From positions 1 through 64,000 of IMG/VR virus record IMGVR_UViG_3300030329_001736: a stretch of DNA of 64,000 nucleotides. The stretch is one strand, 5' to 3'. Below the pieces are notes generated by a model. That model searched no databases and was not told the DNA's origin. It saw only the letters and a list, made by a program, of their open reading frames with translations. Both the position numbers and the translations under genes were made by a program. The first letter of the stretch is position 1. Every line of letters starts with the position of its first letter. This document shows, in pieces, positions 23,272 through 31,768 of this stretch. Source of the DNA: a virus.

Positions 23272-23463
23272 ATGTGCTTTATGGGTTCACGTAGCTCCCC
23301 AGTGGTTCAACCGGAACCGCGCAGGGATATGACCTACGCATATAAGGACGCTGGTCTGGAAGAAATTAAAGTCCCTACCGACAAAAAGAAAGGTGTTAAA
23401 ACCGAACCATCTGAAACTAAGGCTGTTTCAAAAGCGACTAAATCTCCCCTCAATATTGGATAA
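23272..23463 (+). CDS. short protein with PLNI ending, paralogue-like
   Basis: The protein has 63 residues, starting MCFMGSRSSPVVQPEPRRDM and ending KATKSPLNIG. It starts two bases after the upstream stop and ends just before the portal gene. The resemblance to the previous product at both ends (MC start, TPLNI/SPLNI) suggests a diverged tandem pair. The same SPLNI peptide occurs in the internal virion protein (31768-34152; SESPLNIDSG). Confidence 0.6.
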   Translation: MCFMGSRSSPVVQPEPRRDMTYAYKDAGLEEIKVPTDKKKGVKTEPSETKAVSKATKSPLNIG

Positions 23464-23466
23464 GCT

Positions 23467-25104
23467 ATGTATGGTAATGTCTCTTGTGCTGCCCGATATG
23501 AGAAGTTAGCGACTGAAAGAGAAACCTTCCTTAGTAGGGGGCGAGAGTGTGCAAAGCTTACAATACCGGCATTGCTTCCTGATGCTGGGCATTCCTCATC
23601 TTCAATACTACACACTCCCTACCAAGGTATCGGGGCACGGGGAGTCAATAACCTAGCGTCCAAACTACTGTTGAGCCTTCTCCCGCCAAACACTCCATTC
23701 TTTCGGTTTGTGCTGGATGATTTTACAGCTACGGAGTTGGCTCAACAGCCTGGGGCTAGGGCGCAGATAGAAGAAGCACTGAATAAAATAGAGCGGTCTA
23801 TTCAGGCCGAAATTGAAAGTCAAAACCTAAGATCAATTATATTTGAAGCTCTGAAGCAATTGATCGTTGTTGGTAATGTTCTTGTCTATCTACCAAAAGA
23901 TGAAGGCGCGCGGGTATTCGATCTTCGCCGGTATGTTGTACAGCGTGACCCCATGGGTACTCCCTTAAATATCATCATTAAGGAAAGCGTATCTCCTGAG
24001 GTTCTGGACGATAAAGTCAGGGAAGCTGTACTCCAGAATATGCAAGACACAGACAACAGTAAGACCAGCACAGACAAGTCTATAGATGTTTACACCGCAA
24101 TGTACAGAGACGGAAAGCGGTGGAGATTACACCAAGAGATAAATGCCACGGTAGTTCCCGGCTCTGAAGGTACTTGGCCTATCGATAAGTCCCCCATGCT
24201 CCCCCTTCGGTGGGAGAGGATTGACTCTGAAGACTACGGTCGATCCTATGTAGAGCAATACAAAGGGGATATGATTTCTCTAGAAGGAATCTCTAAAGCC
24301 ATACTAGAAGCCACAGCGGCAAGCGCCAAAGTGGTGTTCATGGTTAACCCCAATGGTACTACCCGTGCCCGTGATATCGCTGATGCACCAAACGGTGCGA
24401 TAGTTAGCGGGAATGCTAGTGAGGTCACTGTCCTCCAAGCAGAAAAATACAATGACATGAGGGTAGCCCGTGAAACCGCTCAGGGGATTGAGCAACGCAT
24501 GGCGTTTGCTTTCCTGATGAACACAGCGGTTCAGCGCGACGGGGAAAGAGTCACTGCTGAAGAAATAAGGCGCATGTCCCAAGAATTGGATGACGCACTT
24601 GGCGGCACTTTCAGCTTAATGTCAGAAGAATTCCAGTTACCACTGGTGACTAGGATAATGGACAGGATGACAAAACAAAGGCGACTGCCAGCGTTGCCTA
24701 AGGGCGTTGTGAAGCCTGCGATTGTCACTGGCCTTGAAGCCTTAGGCAGAGGTCACGATCTCAATAAGCTAGACATGTTCTTCCAAGGTCTAGCCCAGTT
24801 ACCCCCTGAGGTTCTGGCTAACTACCTCAATGTTGGTGACTACATTAAGCGAAGGGGAACATCACTAGGCATTGATATGGACGGCTTGGTGAAATCTGAG
24901 GAACAAATTCAACAAGAACAGATGGCAGCGCAACAGGCGCAGCAACAACAAATGCAACAACAGGGCGCGATGGACTTGGCTAATAAAGCTGTAGGAAGTG
25001 GGACCGGCCCTGCAATCAAAGCCGCTGCTGACATAGGGCAGAGCATGGACCCTGAAATGGCCCAGCAGATGGCTCAACAGATTCAAGAGGCGACAGGACA
25101 ATAA
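23467..25104 (+). CDS. portal (head-tail connector) protein, T7 gp8-like
   Basis: The protein has 545 residues and would form the dodecameric portal. The N-terminus has RYEKLATERETFLSRGRECAKLTIP, then SILHTPYQGIGARGVNNLASKLLLSLLPPNTPFFRF, the hallmark of T7-type connectors. GYVEQYKGDM-type clip residues (here RSYVEQYKGDMISLEGISKAI) and a Gln-rich tail follow. It is directly followed by the scaffold gene. The phage promoter core GCCATACTAGAAG occurs inside the gene at 24298. Confidence 0.92.
   Translation: MYGNVSCAARYEKLATERETFLSRGRECAKLTIPALLPDAGHSSSSILHTPYQGIGARGVNNLASKLLLSLLPPNTPFFRFVLDDFTATELAQQPGARAQIEEALNKIERSIQAEIESQNLRSIIFEALKQLIVVGNVLVYLPKDEGARVFDLRRYVVQRDPMGTPLNIIIKESVSPEVLDDKVREAVLQNMQDTDNSKTSTDKSIDVYTAMYRDGKRWRLHQEINATVVPGSEGTWPIDKSPMLPLRWERIDSEDYGRSYVEQYKGDMISLEGISKAILEATAASAKVVFMVNPNGTTRARDIADAPNGAIVSGNASEVTVLQAEKYNDMRVARETAQGIEQRMAFAFLMNTAVQRDGERVTAEEIRRMSQELDDALGGTFSLMSEEFQLPLVTRIMDRMTKQRRLPALPKGVVKPAIVTGLEALGRGHDLNKLDMFFQGLAQLPPEVLANYLNVGDYIKRRGTSLGIDMDGLVKSEEQIQQEQMAAQQAQQQQMQQQGAMDLANKAVGSGTGPAIKAAADIGQSMDPEMAQQMAQQIQEATGQ
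24298..24310 (+). promoter_or_regulatory. internal copy of phage promoter core
   Basis: GCCATACTAGAAG is an exact match to the 12-base core, with the following G also shared with the copy at 5852, inside the portal gene where it encodes AILE. The predicted start is G24307. It could drive scaffold and capsid genes, whose transcription must be high. Upstream bases fit the consensus less well. Confidence 0.45.
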
Positions 25105-25872
25105 ATGGCTGAACAGGTCACAGCGGTTACAGAAGAACCGACAGGAAAATCATTAGAACAAGAAGCACGGGAGATGGGTATTGATGTCGATGGTGTACCT
25201 GAGGGCAATGGAGATGATCAATCCCGCCCAGAATGGTTACCAGACAAGTTTCAATCCCCAGAAGATTTGGCAAAGGCTTATTCAGAGCTTGAACGTCGCC
25301 AGAGTCAGCCGCGAGAAAATCGAGAAACCGGCGCGGAAGAAGCTAAAGAAGCTGTCGAATCAGCCGGTGTAGATTTCCAAGCTCTTTCAGACGAATGGGC
25401 AGAAACTGGCGAACTATCGCCACAGAGTTACGAAGCCTTGGAAAAGGCTGGCATCCCCAATGATGTTGTTAATAGTTATATTGAAGCACAGACAGCACGA
25501 ATGGAGGTTGCTCAGTCCAAGGTGTATGAATCCGTTGGTGGACAAGAAGCTTATCAAAATATGATTTCTTGGGCATCTAATTCTTTATCGGAAGCGGAAA
25601 TCGACGCCTATAATACAGCAGTTAACTCAAACAATATGGCACAGATTGAGCTTGCAGTTAACGGGCTTAAATCTAGGTATTCATTGAGCGAAGGACAAGA
25701 ACCTTCCACATCGATATCAGGCAATGTTTCCGCCCCAGGAGGAGCGTACCGTTCTTTAGGAGAACTTATGGAGGACATGCAGTCTCCTAAGTATAGAGAT
25801 GACTCAGCGTTCAGGGCGGATGTAGAAGCTAAGTTAGCTAGGAGTAATATCCTAGAATCTAGAAATGCCTAA
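25105..25872 (+). CDS. scaffolding protein, T7 gp9-like
   Basis: The protein has 255 residues, acidic and largely helical, with WLPDKFQSPEDLAKAYSELERRQ near residues 42-65, an element typical of phage scaffolds. A middle section is rich in Glu and Ala. It would guide capsid assembly and leave before packaging. It begins on the base after the portal stop and would normally be followed by the capsid gene. Here two extra genes (25865-26634) intervene. Confidence 0.85.
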   Translation: MAEQVTAVTEEPTGKSLEQEAREMGIDVDGVPEGNGDDQSRPEWLPDKFQSPEDLAKAYSELERRQSQPRENRETGAEEAKEAVESAGVDFQALSDEWAETGELSPQSYEALEKAGIPNDVVNSYIEAQTARMEVAQSKVYESVGGQEAYQNMISWASNSLSEAEIDAYNTAVNSNNMAQIELAVNGLKSRYSLSEGQEPSTSISGNVSAPGGAYRSLGELMEDMQSPKYRDDSAFRADVEAKLARSNILESRNA

Positions 25873-26416
25873 CCACCCGATACAGGTTTTTAAAACCAAG
25901 GTATTTACAGAAAAACAATGTGACTCTATTATAAAAGATTTGGCAGATGTCCCTATTGTTTCCGGCGAAACCATGGACGCTGGACGTAGTTGGTTACATA
26001 GGCGATGTAACATCCAATGGATATCAACACAGACAAATCTAGATTACATATTCAATCCTGTTTTAAACGTGATGACTGAAGCGGCTGAATTCTTTGGATT
26101 TCAGTTCGATAGACTACCGCCACTTCAATACACAACATATAAACCGTTTGGATTTTATCTGTCTCATGTAGACAATGGGCACAATGAAGACGCAGTGTTA
26201 AAGAGAAAACTAACGCTGAGTATTAACTTGAGCCCCCCTAGATCATACGTTGGAGGGGGGCTGAGTGTACGCACAAACGACAGTCATAAAATAGATAAAA
26301 CACAAGGCATGGCAACTGTGTTTCCCAGTTTCTTGTGGCACAGAGCAAACCCAGTGTTTTGGGGAACACGCAGGGCGTTGGTGGCGTGGGGGATTGGTGA
26401 GGAATCATTTAAATGA
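25865..26416 (+). CDS. 2-oxoglutarate/Fe(II) dioxygenase (prolyl-hydroxylase type)
   Basis: The protein has 183 residues. The double-stranded beta-helix motifs are present: SHVD (about residues 100-103, giving His and Asp ligands), KRKLTLSINLSPPRSYVGGGLSV, then FPSFLWHRANPVFWGTRRALVAWG with distal His (about 159) and the 2-oxoglutarate-binding Arg (about 169-170). It would hydroxylate a protein or nucleic acid side chain using oxygen. It overlaps the scaffold end by eight bases, and its stop overlaps the HNH gene. Its placement just before the capsid gene makes a virion protein a possible substrate; that is inference. Confidence 0.85.
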   Translation: MPNHPIQVFKTKVFTEKQCDSIIKDLADVPIVSGETMDAGRSWLHRRCNIQWISTQTNLDYIFNPVLNVMTEAAEFFGFQFDRLPPLQYTTYKPFGFYLSHVDNGHNEDAVLKRKLTLSINLSPPRSYVGGGLSVRTNDSHKIDKTQGMATVFPSFLWHRANPVFWGTRRALVAWGIGEESFK

Positions 26417-26634
26417 GCCGGAACTACCGTAAAGAATACGATAATTACCATAAACGCCCTGAACAGAAAAAGAATCGTGCAAAGCGTAATGCAGCACGTA
26501 GTTTGATGATTAAAAAGAATGGTGCATCTTCTGTGGCTGGTAAAGATGTACATCATAAAGATGGAAACCCACAGAACAACTCAGTGTCCAACCTAAGCAT
26601 TCGGAGTAAATCTAAAAATCGATCCCGAAAATAA
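26413..26634 (+). CDS. small HNH nuclease
   Basis: The protein has 73 residues, very basic. The HNH core is KDVHHKDGNPQNNSVSNLSI, with the zinc/metal-binding His pair and Asn. The N-terminal part, RKEYDNYHKRPEQKKNRAKRNAAR, is typical of short phage HNH proteins. It could be a homing-type nuclease that spread here with the oxygenase gene, or a packaging-related nuclease. ATGA overlap with the oxygenase stop. Confidence 0.8.
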   Translation: MSRNYRKEYDNYHKRPEQKKNRAKRNAARSLMIKKNGASSVAGKDVHHKDGNPQNNSVSNLSIRSKSKNRSRK

Positions 26635-26643
26635 CGTCGCTCC

Positions 26644-26781
26644 TCTTTAGGAGGGCGTTCAGACGACGGTCTGAATCTTCATTACTTCAACTAACTTGAC
26701 CCATTACGATGGATAATCCTGTTTCCCGTTGAGTATCTGAAGAACCACACCTTTGTTTAACTTTAGAAAGGATCGAAGCGA
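26644..26781 (+). promoter_or_regulatory. leader of the capsid gene with two small hairpins
   Basis: The stretch holds two inverted repeats, CTCCT-CTTT-AGGAG (about 26642-26655) and CAGACGACGGTCTG (about 26661-26674), then AT-rich sequence and AGAAAGGATCG before the capsid ATG. No copy of the phage promoter core is visible here, so the hairpins may process or stabilise the capsid mRNA. Confidence 0.4.
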
Positions 26782-27750
26782 ATGGCTAATGCCACTCCAT
26801 CACGCCTAGGTCTCGTAGAAGCAACGGGAACAGGTTATGATGCCCTTTTCCTGAAAATCTTTTCGGGCGAGGTCATGGCTACCTTCAACGCTGCAACCGT
26901 AATGAAAGAGCGGGTGCGGCAACGTAACATCTCCTCAGGTAAGTCGGCCCAATTTCCGGCAGTTGGTAAGTCAAGTAGTTCTTATCATTCGCCTGGGGCA
27001 GAAATCGTAGGTACTGCGATTAAACACAATGAAAAAGTCATCACAATTGATGATCTTCTCATTGCTCATGCCTTCATCGCGAACATTGATGAAGCTAAAA
27101 ATCACTATGATGTTCGTAGTGAATATAGCACCCAACTGGGTGAAGCTCTTGCACAGACATATGACCGTAACTTGCTGTCTATGGCTGTCAAGGATTGCGC
27201 CACCCCGCCCACGGCAATTGCCGATCAAGGCACCTCAGAACAGATCGTTCAGTCTTCTGTCTTGAACATGGGCACTGCCGCTGATGTTACCACATTGGTC
27301 GGTCAGATTTACGACGCGGCTCAGAAGCTGGACGAAAAGAATGTCCCGCGTAACGACCGATATGTGTTCGTAACCCCTGCCGCATATTATGGTATCGTCC
27401 AGAATGACAAGATTGTGAACCGCGACTTTGGTGGTTCTAATGGCGTCTACTCTGACGGCACTGTGATTAATGTTGCGGGTATGCAAGTTGTTATGACCAA
27501 CAACCTTGCCCTTAATCACCCGTCCGTAACTACGGATACCGCTGCTAATAAGTACGGCGTTAATGCTAGTTCTTATCTTGCAGTTGTGATGCAGAAACAA
27601 GCCTTGGGAACCGTCGAGCTTCTATCGATTGCATCTGAGGCTGAATACGACATTCGTCGTCAAGGCACGTTGATGGTAAGCAAGATGGCGGTCGGCCATG
27701 GAACCTTGCGACCGGAGTGTATGGTAGCGATTAAGAACGCCACCTCGTAA
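26782..27750 (+). CDS. major capsid protein, T7 gp10-like
   Basis: The protein has 322 residues. Starting ANATPSRLGLVEATGTGYDALFLKIFSGEV, it continues with FNAATVMKERVRQRNISSGKSAQFPAVGKSS (HK97-fold N-arm and E-loop region). DRNLLSMAVKDCATPP and RYVFVTPAAYYGIVQN are conserved in T7-type capsid proteins. It has no visible frameshift product. A strong terminator follows directly. It forms the icosahedral shell. Confidence 0.93.
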   Translation: MANATPSRLGLVEATGTGYDALFLKIFSGEVMATFNAATVMKERVRQRNISSGKSAQFPAVGKSSSSYHSPGAEIVGTAIKHNEKVITIDDLLIAHAFIANIDEAKNHYDVRSEYSTQLGEALAQTYDRNLLSMAVKDCATPPTAIADQGTSEQIVQSSVLNMGTAADVTTLVGQIYDAAQKLDEKNVPRNDRYVFVTPAAYYGIVQNDKIVNRDFGGSNGVYSDGTVINVAGMQVVMTNNLALNHPSVTTDTAANKYGVNASSYLAVVMQKQALGTVELLSIASEAEYDIRRQGTLMVSKMAVGHGTLRPECMVAIKNATS

Positions 27751-27765
27751 TACCTCCTCTACACA

Positions 27766-27806
27766 GAGGCACCTCAGATTAACTTCTGGGGTGCCTCATT
27801 TTTTAT
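27766..27806 (+). terminator. rho-independent terminator after capsid gene
   Basis: GAGGCACC pairs perfectly with GGTGCCTC, extended by CAG/CTG inside, and ATTTTTTATTT follows. This matches the position of the T7 terminator downstream of gene 10. Confidence 0.9.
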
Positions 27807-27820
27807 TTGAGAGATAATAA

Positions 27821-28441
27821 ATGGCAATTGTCACCCCAACCACAGAGCTAGAAGCCGTAAACATTATGCTCAGTATGATTGGAGAAAGCCCTGTAAATAC
27901 GTTGGAAGATGACAATGTTGTAGATGCAGCAATCGCAAGAAATATTTTAAGCAACACTAATAGAGAACTTCAAAGCATCGGGTGGAATTTTAACACTGAA
28001 ATAGGATACCCGATTCTTAAAGATAACGAAGGCAAGTTCCCTGTGCCTAGTAATACAGCAAGGATTGACACTGTTAATACCGTAGACTCAAGTTCCGCTA
28101 CGGATTACGACCTAGTTCTCAGGGGTAAATATTTATACGATAGAAAAAACCACACATATTCTCCAGATACAACAAAAGTCACTGTAGATATTGTAGTGAT
28201 GCTTGCTTTTGAAGACCTCCCTGAGACAGCCCGAAGATATATTACGTTAAAAAGCGGCAGGATGTTTGGTGAACGGCATCTGGGGGCTGTGGTTACAGAC
28301 ACTTCACAACGAGATGAAGCCCTTGCTTATGCGGCCTTGAAAAATGATGAAGTGTGGACGGGCGATTACAACATGATTAAAGACGATATAACCCCTCTAA
28401 ACATTGTACGTCGCTTTGGGTTCGACAGGGGCGTTTATTAA
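27821..28441 (+). CDS. tail tubular protein A, T7 gp11-like
   Basis: The protein has 206 residues. LEAVNIMLSMIGESPVNTLEDDNVVDAAIARNIL near the N-terminus and ALAYAALKNDEVWTGDYNMIKD near the end are typical of the podovirus gatekeeper/tail tube A family. It attaches below the portal. It follows the capsid terminator and overlaps tail tube B by one base. Confidence 0.9.
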   Translation: MAIVTPTTELEAVNIMLSMIGESPVNTLEDDNVVDAAIARNILSNTNRELQSIGWNFNTEIGYPILKDNEGKFPVPSNTARIDTVNTVDSSSATDYDLVLRGKYLYDRKNHTYSPDTTKVTVDIVVMLAFEDLPETARRYITLKSGRMFGERHLGAVVTDTSQRDEALAYAALKNDEVWTGDYNMIKDDITPLNIVRRFGFDRGVY

Positions 28442-30762
28442 TGCCTCTGATATCATCCGCACTTCCCAACATGATCAATGGGGTGTCACAACAACCTCCA
28501 CCAATCAGGCTGGAGACAAGTTGTCAGGAGATGATAAACGCATTCCCGTCTGTGGTTACTGGGCTACAAAAACGCCCACATACTAACTACATTTCTGAGC
28601 TAAATACGAGTGTTACTATTCCAGACGACGCAGCGATACATCTTGTACAACGAGATGCAACGGAACAATACATAATTGTGTGTGTCAACGGTGATCTAGA
28701 AGTATATGATCTGTCTGGTAACAAAAAGACCGTAAGCTTTCCCAATGGAAAATCCTATTTATCTACAAACAAACCAAATGAACAGCTAAGGTTTTTATCA
28801 GTAGCAGATCAAACATGGATTGTTAACACTTCAGTATCTACTGCGGCTGCGGCTACTACTGAAACTAGAACAGACCCAAAGACTCAGGCTACCATATACA
28901 TATTCCAAGCGGTCGCTAATAAAACCTATGCCATATACATAAATGGAACGCTTAGGGCGACCACCACGACAAATACAAATACTTCAGAAGCCACCGCACT
29001 AGAGGGCACTGATGAAATTGCCACTGCGCTGAAGAATGCGTTGGTGACCGCTGGATATACAGCGACTACAGAAAACAGTGCGGTTTGCATCAGTGGACTT
29101 AGCACCACTGATAAGGTGGAGGTGACCGAAGGGTACGGTGGTCGCTCAATGCGGGTATTTAAAGATGAAATACAGGAGTTTTCTAAGCTTCCCCCACAAG
29201 ACGTTGATAATCGTCTAGTTAAAATTAAAGGAGACATTGAAGAATCTGGTGACGATTACTGGGTATTTTACCTAGACAATGTGTGGACGGAGACTGTTGG
29301 TTATAATTCCGGCAGAGAACTGACAGCTTCTACTATGCCTCATATCTTAACCCGGAATTCTGACGGCACGTTTACCTTTGATAGAGACACTTGGGCTACT
29401 AGAATTTCAGGAGACGATAATACTAATAGTGATCCCTCGTTTGTTGGTAACAAGATAAACGACATTTTCTTACACAAAGGCAGAATGGGATTTCTGTCCG
29501 GAGAAAATGTAATATTTAGTGAAAACCAAGAATTTGAAAACTTTTGGCGCACCACGACTGTGCAGCTTCTCGACACTGAGCGTATTGATGTAGCCAGCAC
29601 AACAAACAGAGTGTCTACACTATACCACGCTATTCCGTACAATAGAACACTTATGTTATTTTCGGATAAAGCACAGTTTGAGGTGACTGAAGGGGACTCG
29701 TTGTCTCCTAAAACAGTGGGATTGGATATCGCCACTAGTTTTGATGCTAGTATTAAAGCAAAGCCGACATCTGTAGGACCGAATGTATATTTTGCCGTGG
29801 ATGGAATTTCTCATGCTAATTTAAGAGAACTGTTTGTTACAGATCAGGCAGACAATAAAGATAGCTCTGAAATTACAGTACAGATTCCAAGGTACATCCC
29901 AGCGAACATAGTCAAAATGGCGTCTTCTACCACGGACGATATCATGGCTGTGTTAAGCTCTGGAGACCGTACAACATTGTACATATACAAATGGTATATG
30001 TCTGGAGATGAGAAACTTCAATCATCGTGGGGGAAGTGGACATTTCCTGCCGGGTACACAATCCTCACCATGGAATTTTTAGAACAGAACTTATTTGTCG
30101 TATATAAGTCCAATTCCGGTGTACACCTAGATAAGATAATGCTCACCGAGGGAGAGGGGGTGGATGCTGTCCCTGATGACGTACTTATAGATAGGCGCGT
30201 ATCTAACGCAGAATGTACTGAAAGTTACAATAGCACCACCGATCAAACCACTATTACTGTTCCATACACTGAGTCGGCTGATTGGACGTTGGTTGAAAGC
30301 GACGGAACCGTTCCAATAATTGTGTCTCAGAGTACAACGCAGATTGTTGTTTCTGGTGATGTAACATCTAAAAATTACCATGTTGGAATTCCTTACACGT
30401 TTGAATATCACTACAGCCAGCAGTTTTTACGTGATGGGGAACGGGGGGCACAGGTTCCCGTACAGGATGGGCGTCTACAATTACGCTATATGTCACTGTT
30501 GTACTTAAACACCGCGCAGTTTGAAGTCACTGTAGAACCAACAAATAAACCAATTAAAACCTATAAATTCACCGGTAGGGTATTAGGTTCAAGCGGGAAT
30601 ATCATAGGACAAACCAGCTATGACACTGGTGAGTTTAGGTTTCCAGTGTTCAGTAAAAATGATGAAGTAGAAATAAAGATTAAAAATGATACGCCATTTA
30701 ACTCCTCATTCTCATCGACAGAATGGGAGGCAATGTACACCCCAAAAGCTAAACGAATATGA
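28441..30762 (+). CDS. tail tubular protein B (nozzle), T7 gp12-like
   Basis: The protein has 773 residues. The opening ISSALPNMINGVSQQPPPIRLETSCQEMINAFPSVVTGLQKRP is the hallmark of this family. FLHKGRMGFLSGENVIFSENQEFENFWRTT near residues 345-375 and GDSLSPKTVGLDIATSFDAS are further conserved parts. It forms the tail nozzle. The downstream internal virion gene overlaps its end. Confidence 0.93.
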   Translation: MPLISSALPNMINGVSQQPPPIRLETSCQEMINAFPSVVTGLQKRPHTNYISELNTSVTIPDDAAIHLVQRDATEQYIIVCVNGDLEVYDLSGNKKTVSFPNGKSYLSTNKPNEQLRFLSVADQTWIVNTSVSTAAAATTETRTDPKTQATIYIFQAVANKTYAIYINGTLRATTTTNTNTSEATALEGTDEIATALKNALVTAGYTATTENSAVCISGLSTTDKVEVTEGYGGRSMRVFKDEIQEFSKLPPQDVDNRLVKIKGDIEESGDDYWVFYLDNVWTETVGYNSGRELTASTMPHILTRNSDGTFTFDRDTWATRISGDDNTNSDPSFVGNKINDIFLHKGRMGFLSGENVIFSENQEFENFWRTTTVQLLDTERIDVASTTNRVSTLYHAIPYNRTLMLFSDKAQFEVTEGDSLSPKTVGLDIATSFDASIKAKPTSVGPNVYFAVDGISHANLRELFVTDQADNKDSSEITVQIPRYIPANIVKMASSTTDDIMAVLSSGDRTTLYIYKWYMSGDEKLQSSWGKWTFPAGYTILTMEFLEQNLFVVYKSNSGVHLDKIMLTEGEGVDAVPDDVLIDRRVSNAECTESYNSTTDQTTITVPYTESADWTLVESDGTVPIIVSQSTTQIVVSGDVTSKNYHVGIPYTFEYHYSQQFLRDGERGAQVPVQDGRLQLRYMSLLYLNTAQFEVTVEPTNKPIKTYKFTGRVLGSSGNIIGQTSYDTGEFRFPVFSKNDEVEIKIKNDTPFNSSFSSTEWEAMYTPKAKRI

Positions 30763-31195
30763 GGTAAGGGACTGCGTTCCTTCCGATATCCCATATTTAG
30801 CAGAGAACCTTAGGCAGTCAGACAAAGACGAGTTATACGCTGCATCTGGGAGAGACACGTTTAGTAGTTTGTTTTCCAGCGCCATGGTTTCAGATTATCT
30901 AAAAGTAGCTACCAACGATAGTAACCCGTTTATGATTTTTGGTACAACACCAACTGGTTCTGTGTGGATGGTGGGAACTCCGGTACTGGAACAATTTACA
31001 ATCCCTTTCTTACGATTGAATAGACAGTACATAAGTGAATTACACACCCGTCACAAACTGTTGTGGAACTACACAGATTGTAGAAACCATGTACACCATA
31101 GATGGTTAAAATGGTTAGGTTTTGTGTTTATCAGAAAGTGTCCATATGGACCATTCCAAAGGGACTTCTACGAATTTGCTAGAATAGGACAGTAA
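30686..31195 (+). CDS. internal virion protein A-like, T7 gp13 / acetyltransferase fold
   Basis: The annotated frame begins at ATG 30686 inside tail tube B; no later in-frame start lies before the conserved part NEYEVRDCVPSDIPYLAENL, so the true start is uncertain. The C-terminal LLWNYTDCRNHVHHRWLKWLGFVFI resembles the end of T7 gp13 and the GNAT fold. Such proteins assist assembly of the internal core. It is followed four bases later by the next internal virion gene. Confidence 0.78.
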   Translation: MIRHLTPHSHRQNGRQCTPQKLNEYEVRDCVPSDIPYLAENLRQSDKDELYAASGRDTFSSLFSSAMVSDYLKVATNDSNPFMIFGTTPTGSVWMVGTPVLEQFTIPFLRLNRQYISELHTRHKLLWNYTDCRNHVHHRWLKWLGFVFIRKCPYGPFQRDFYEFARIGQ

Positions 31196-31198
31196 TGA

Positions 31199-31768
31199 AT
31201 GTGTGAACCCGCTACTATTGGTCTTGCACTCAGCATAGCGTCTGCTGCTGTAGGATACGTTCAGTCTGTCCAAGCAACCAACGAGAAAAACGCCCAGATC
31301 GAAGCGGAGAATCTTGCTAAGTCAGAATCTGATCGTCAGGCAAGAATAGCAGCAAACCAAGAGCGTGAAGATTTAGAAAATCAAGCCCGTGTGGAATCTG
31401 AACGTATCTTAAAGGATGAATACGAAAACCAACTTGCTGCAAGGGCAACAGCAGCAGAATTAAAAACACAAGCCTCTAGTTATGGGTTGAACATGGCAGG
31501 GTCAGTTGTAGAAGCGTGGGATGAACTTAATGCCGCTGGGTACAGAAGTGAAGCTTCAGCAGTCGAAGAAATGGCCCAGGTTCAAGATCAGCTTGTAGCT
31601 AACAAACGCGGTGTGAAAACTAAAGAACGCCGTCGAATAGAAGAGAACAGGTTGCTCCCTTACAGGTCTGCGCCCAGCCCTCTAGGAGCGGTATTAGAGA
31701 TAGGGGCAAGTACTAATAAATACGCCGATAAAAAGGGTGGATATGCTAAGGCATTCGGAGTTTCGTAA
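31199..31768 (+). CDS. internal virion protein B, T7 gp14-like
   Basis: The protein has 189 residues. The N-terminal hydrophobic segment PATIGLALSIASAAVGYVQS is followed by a long coiled coil of Glu/Ala/Arg repeats, and it ends RSAPSPLGAVLEIGA. This is the standard layout of podovirus gp14, which is ejected first and forms a pore in the outer membrane. It starts MCEP and overlaps the next gene by one base. Confidence 0.85.
   Translation: MCEPATIGLALSIASAAVGYVQSVQATNEKNAQIEAENLAKSESDRQARIAANQEREDLENQARVESERILKDEYENQLAARATAAELKTQASSYGLNMAGSVVEAWDELNAAGYRSEASAVEEMAQVQDQLVANKRGVKTKERRRIEENRLLPYRSAPSPLGAVLEIGASTNKYADKKGGYAKAFGVS

Noticed and set aside
26693-26725. sigma70 promoter before the capsid gene (TTGACC ... 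TAATCC)
   Set aside because: The spacing is only about 12 bases, too short for a functional -35/-10 pair, and late genes should be read by the phage polymerase.
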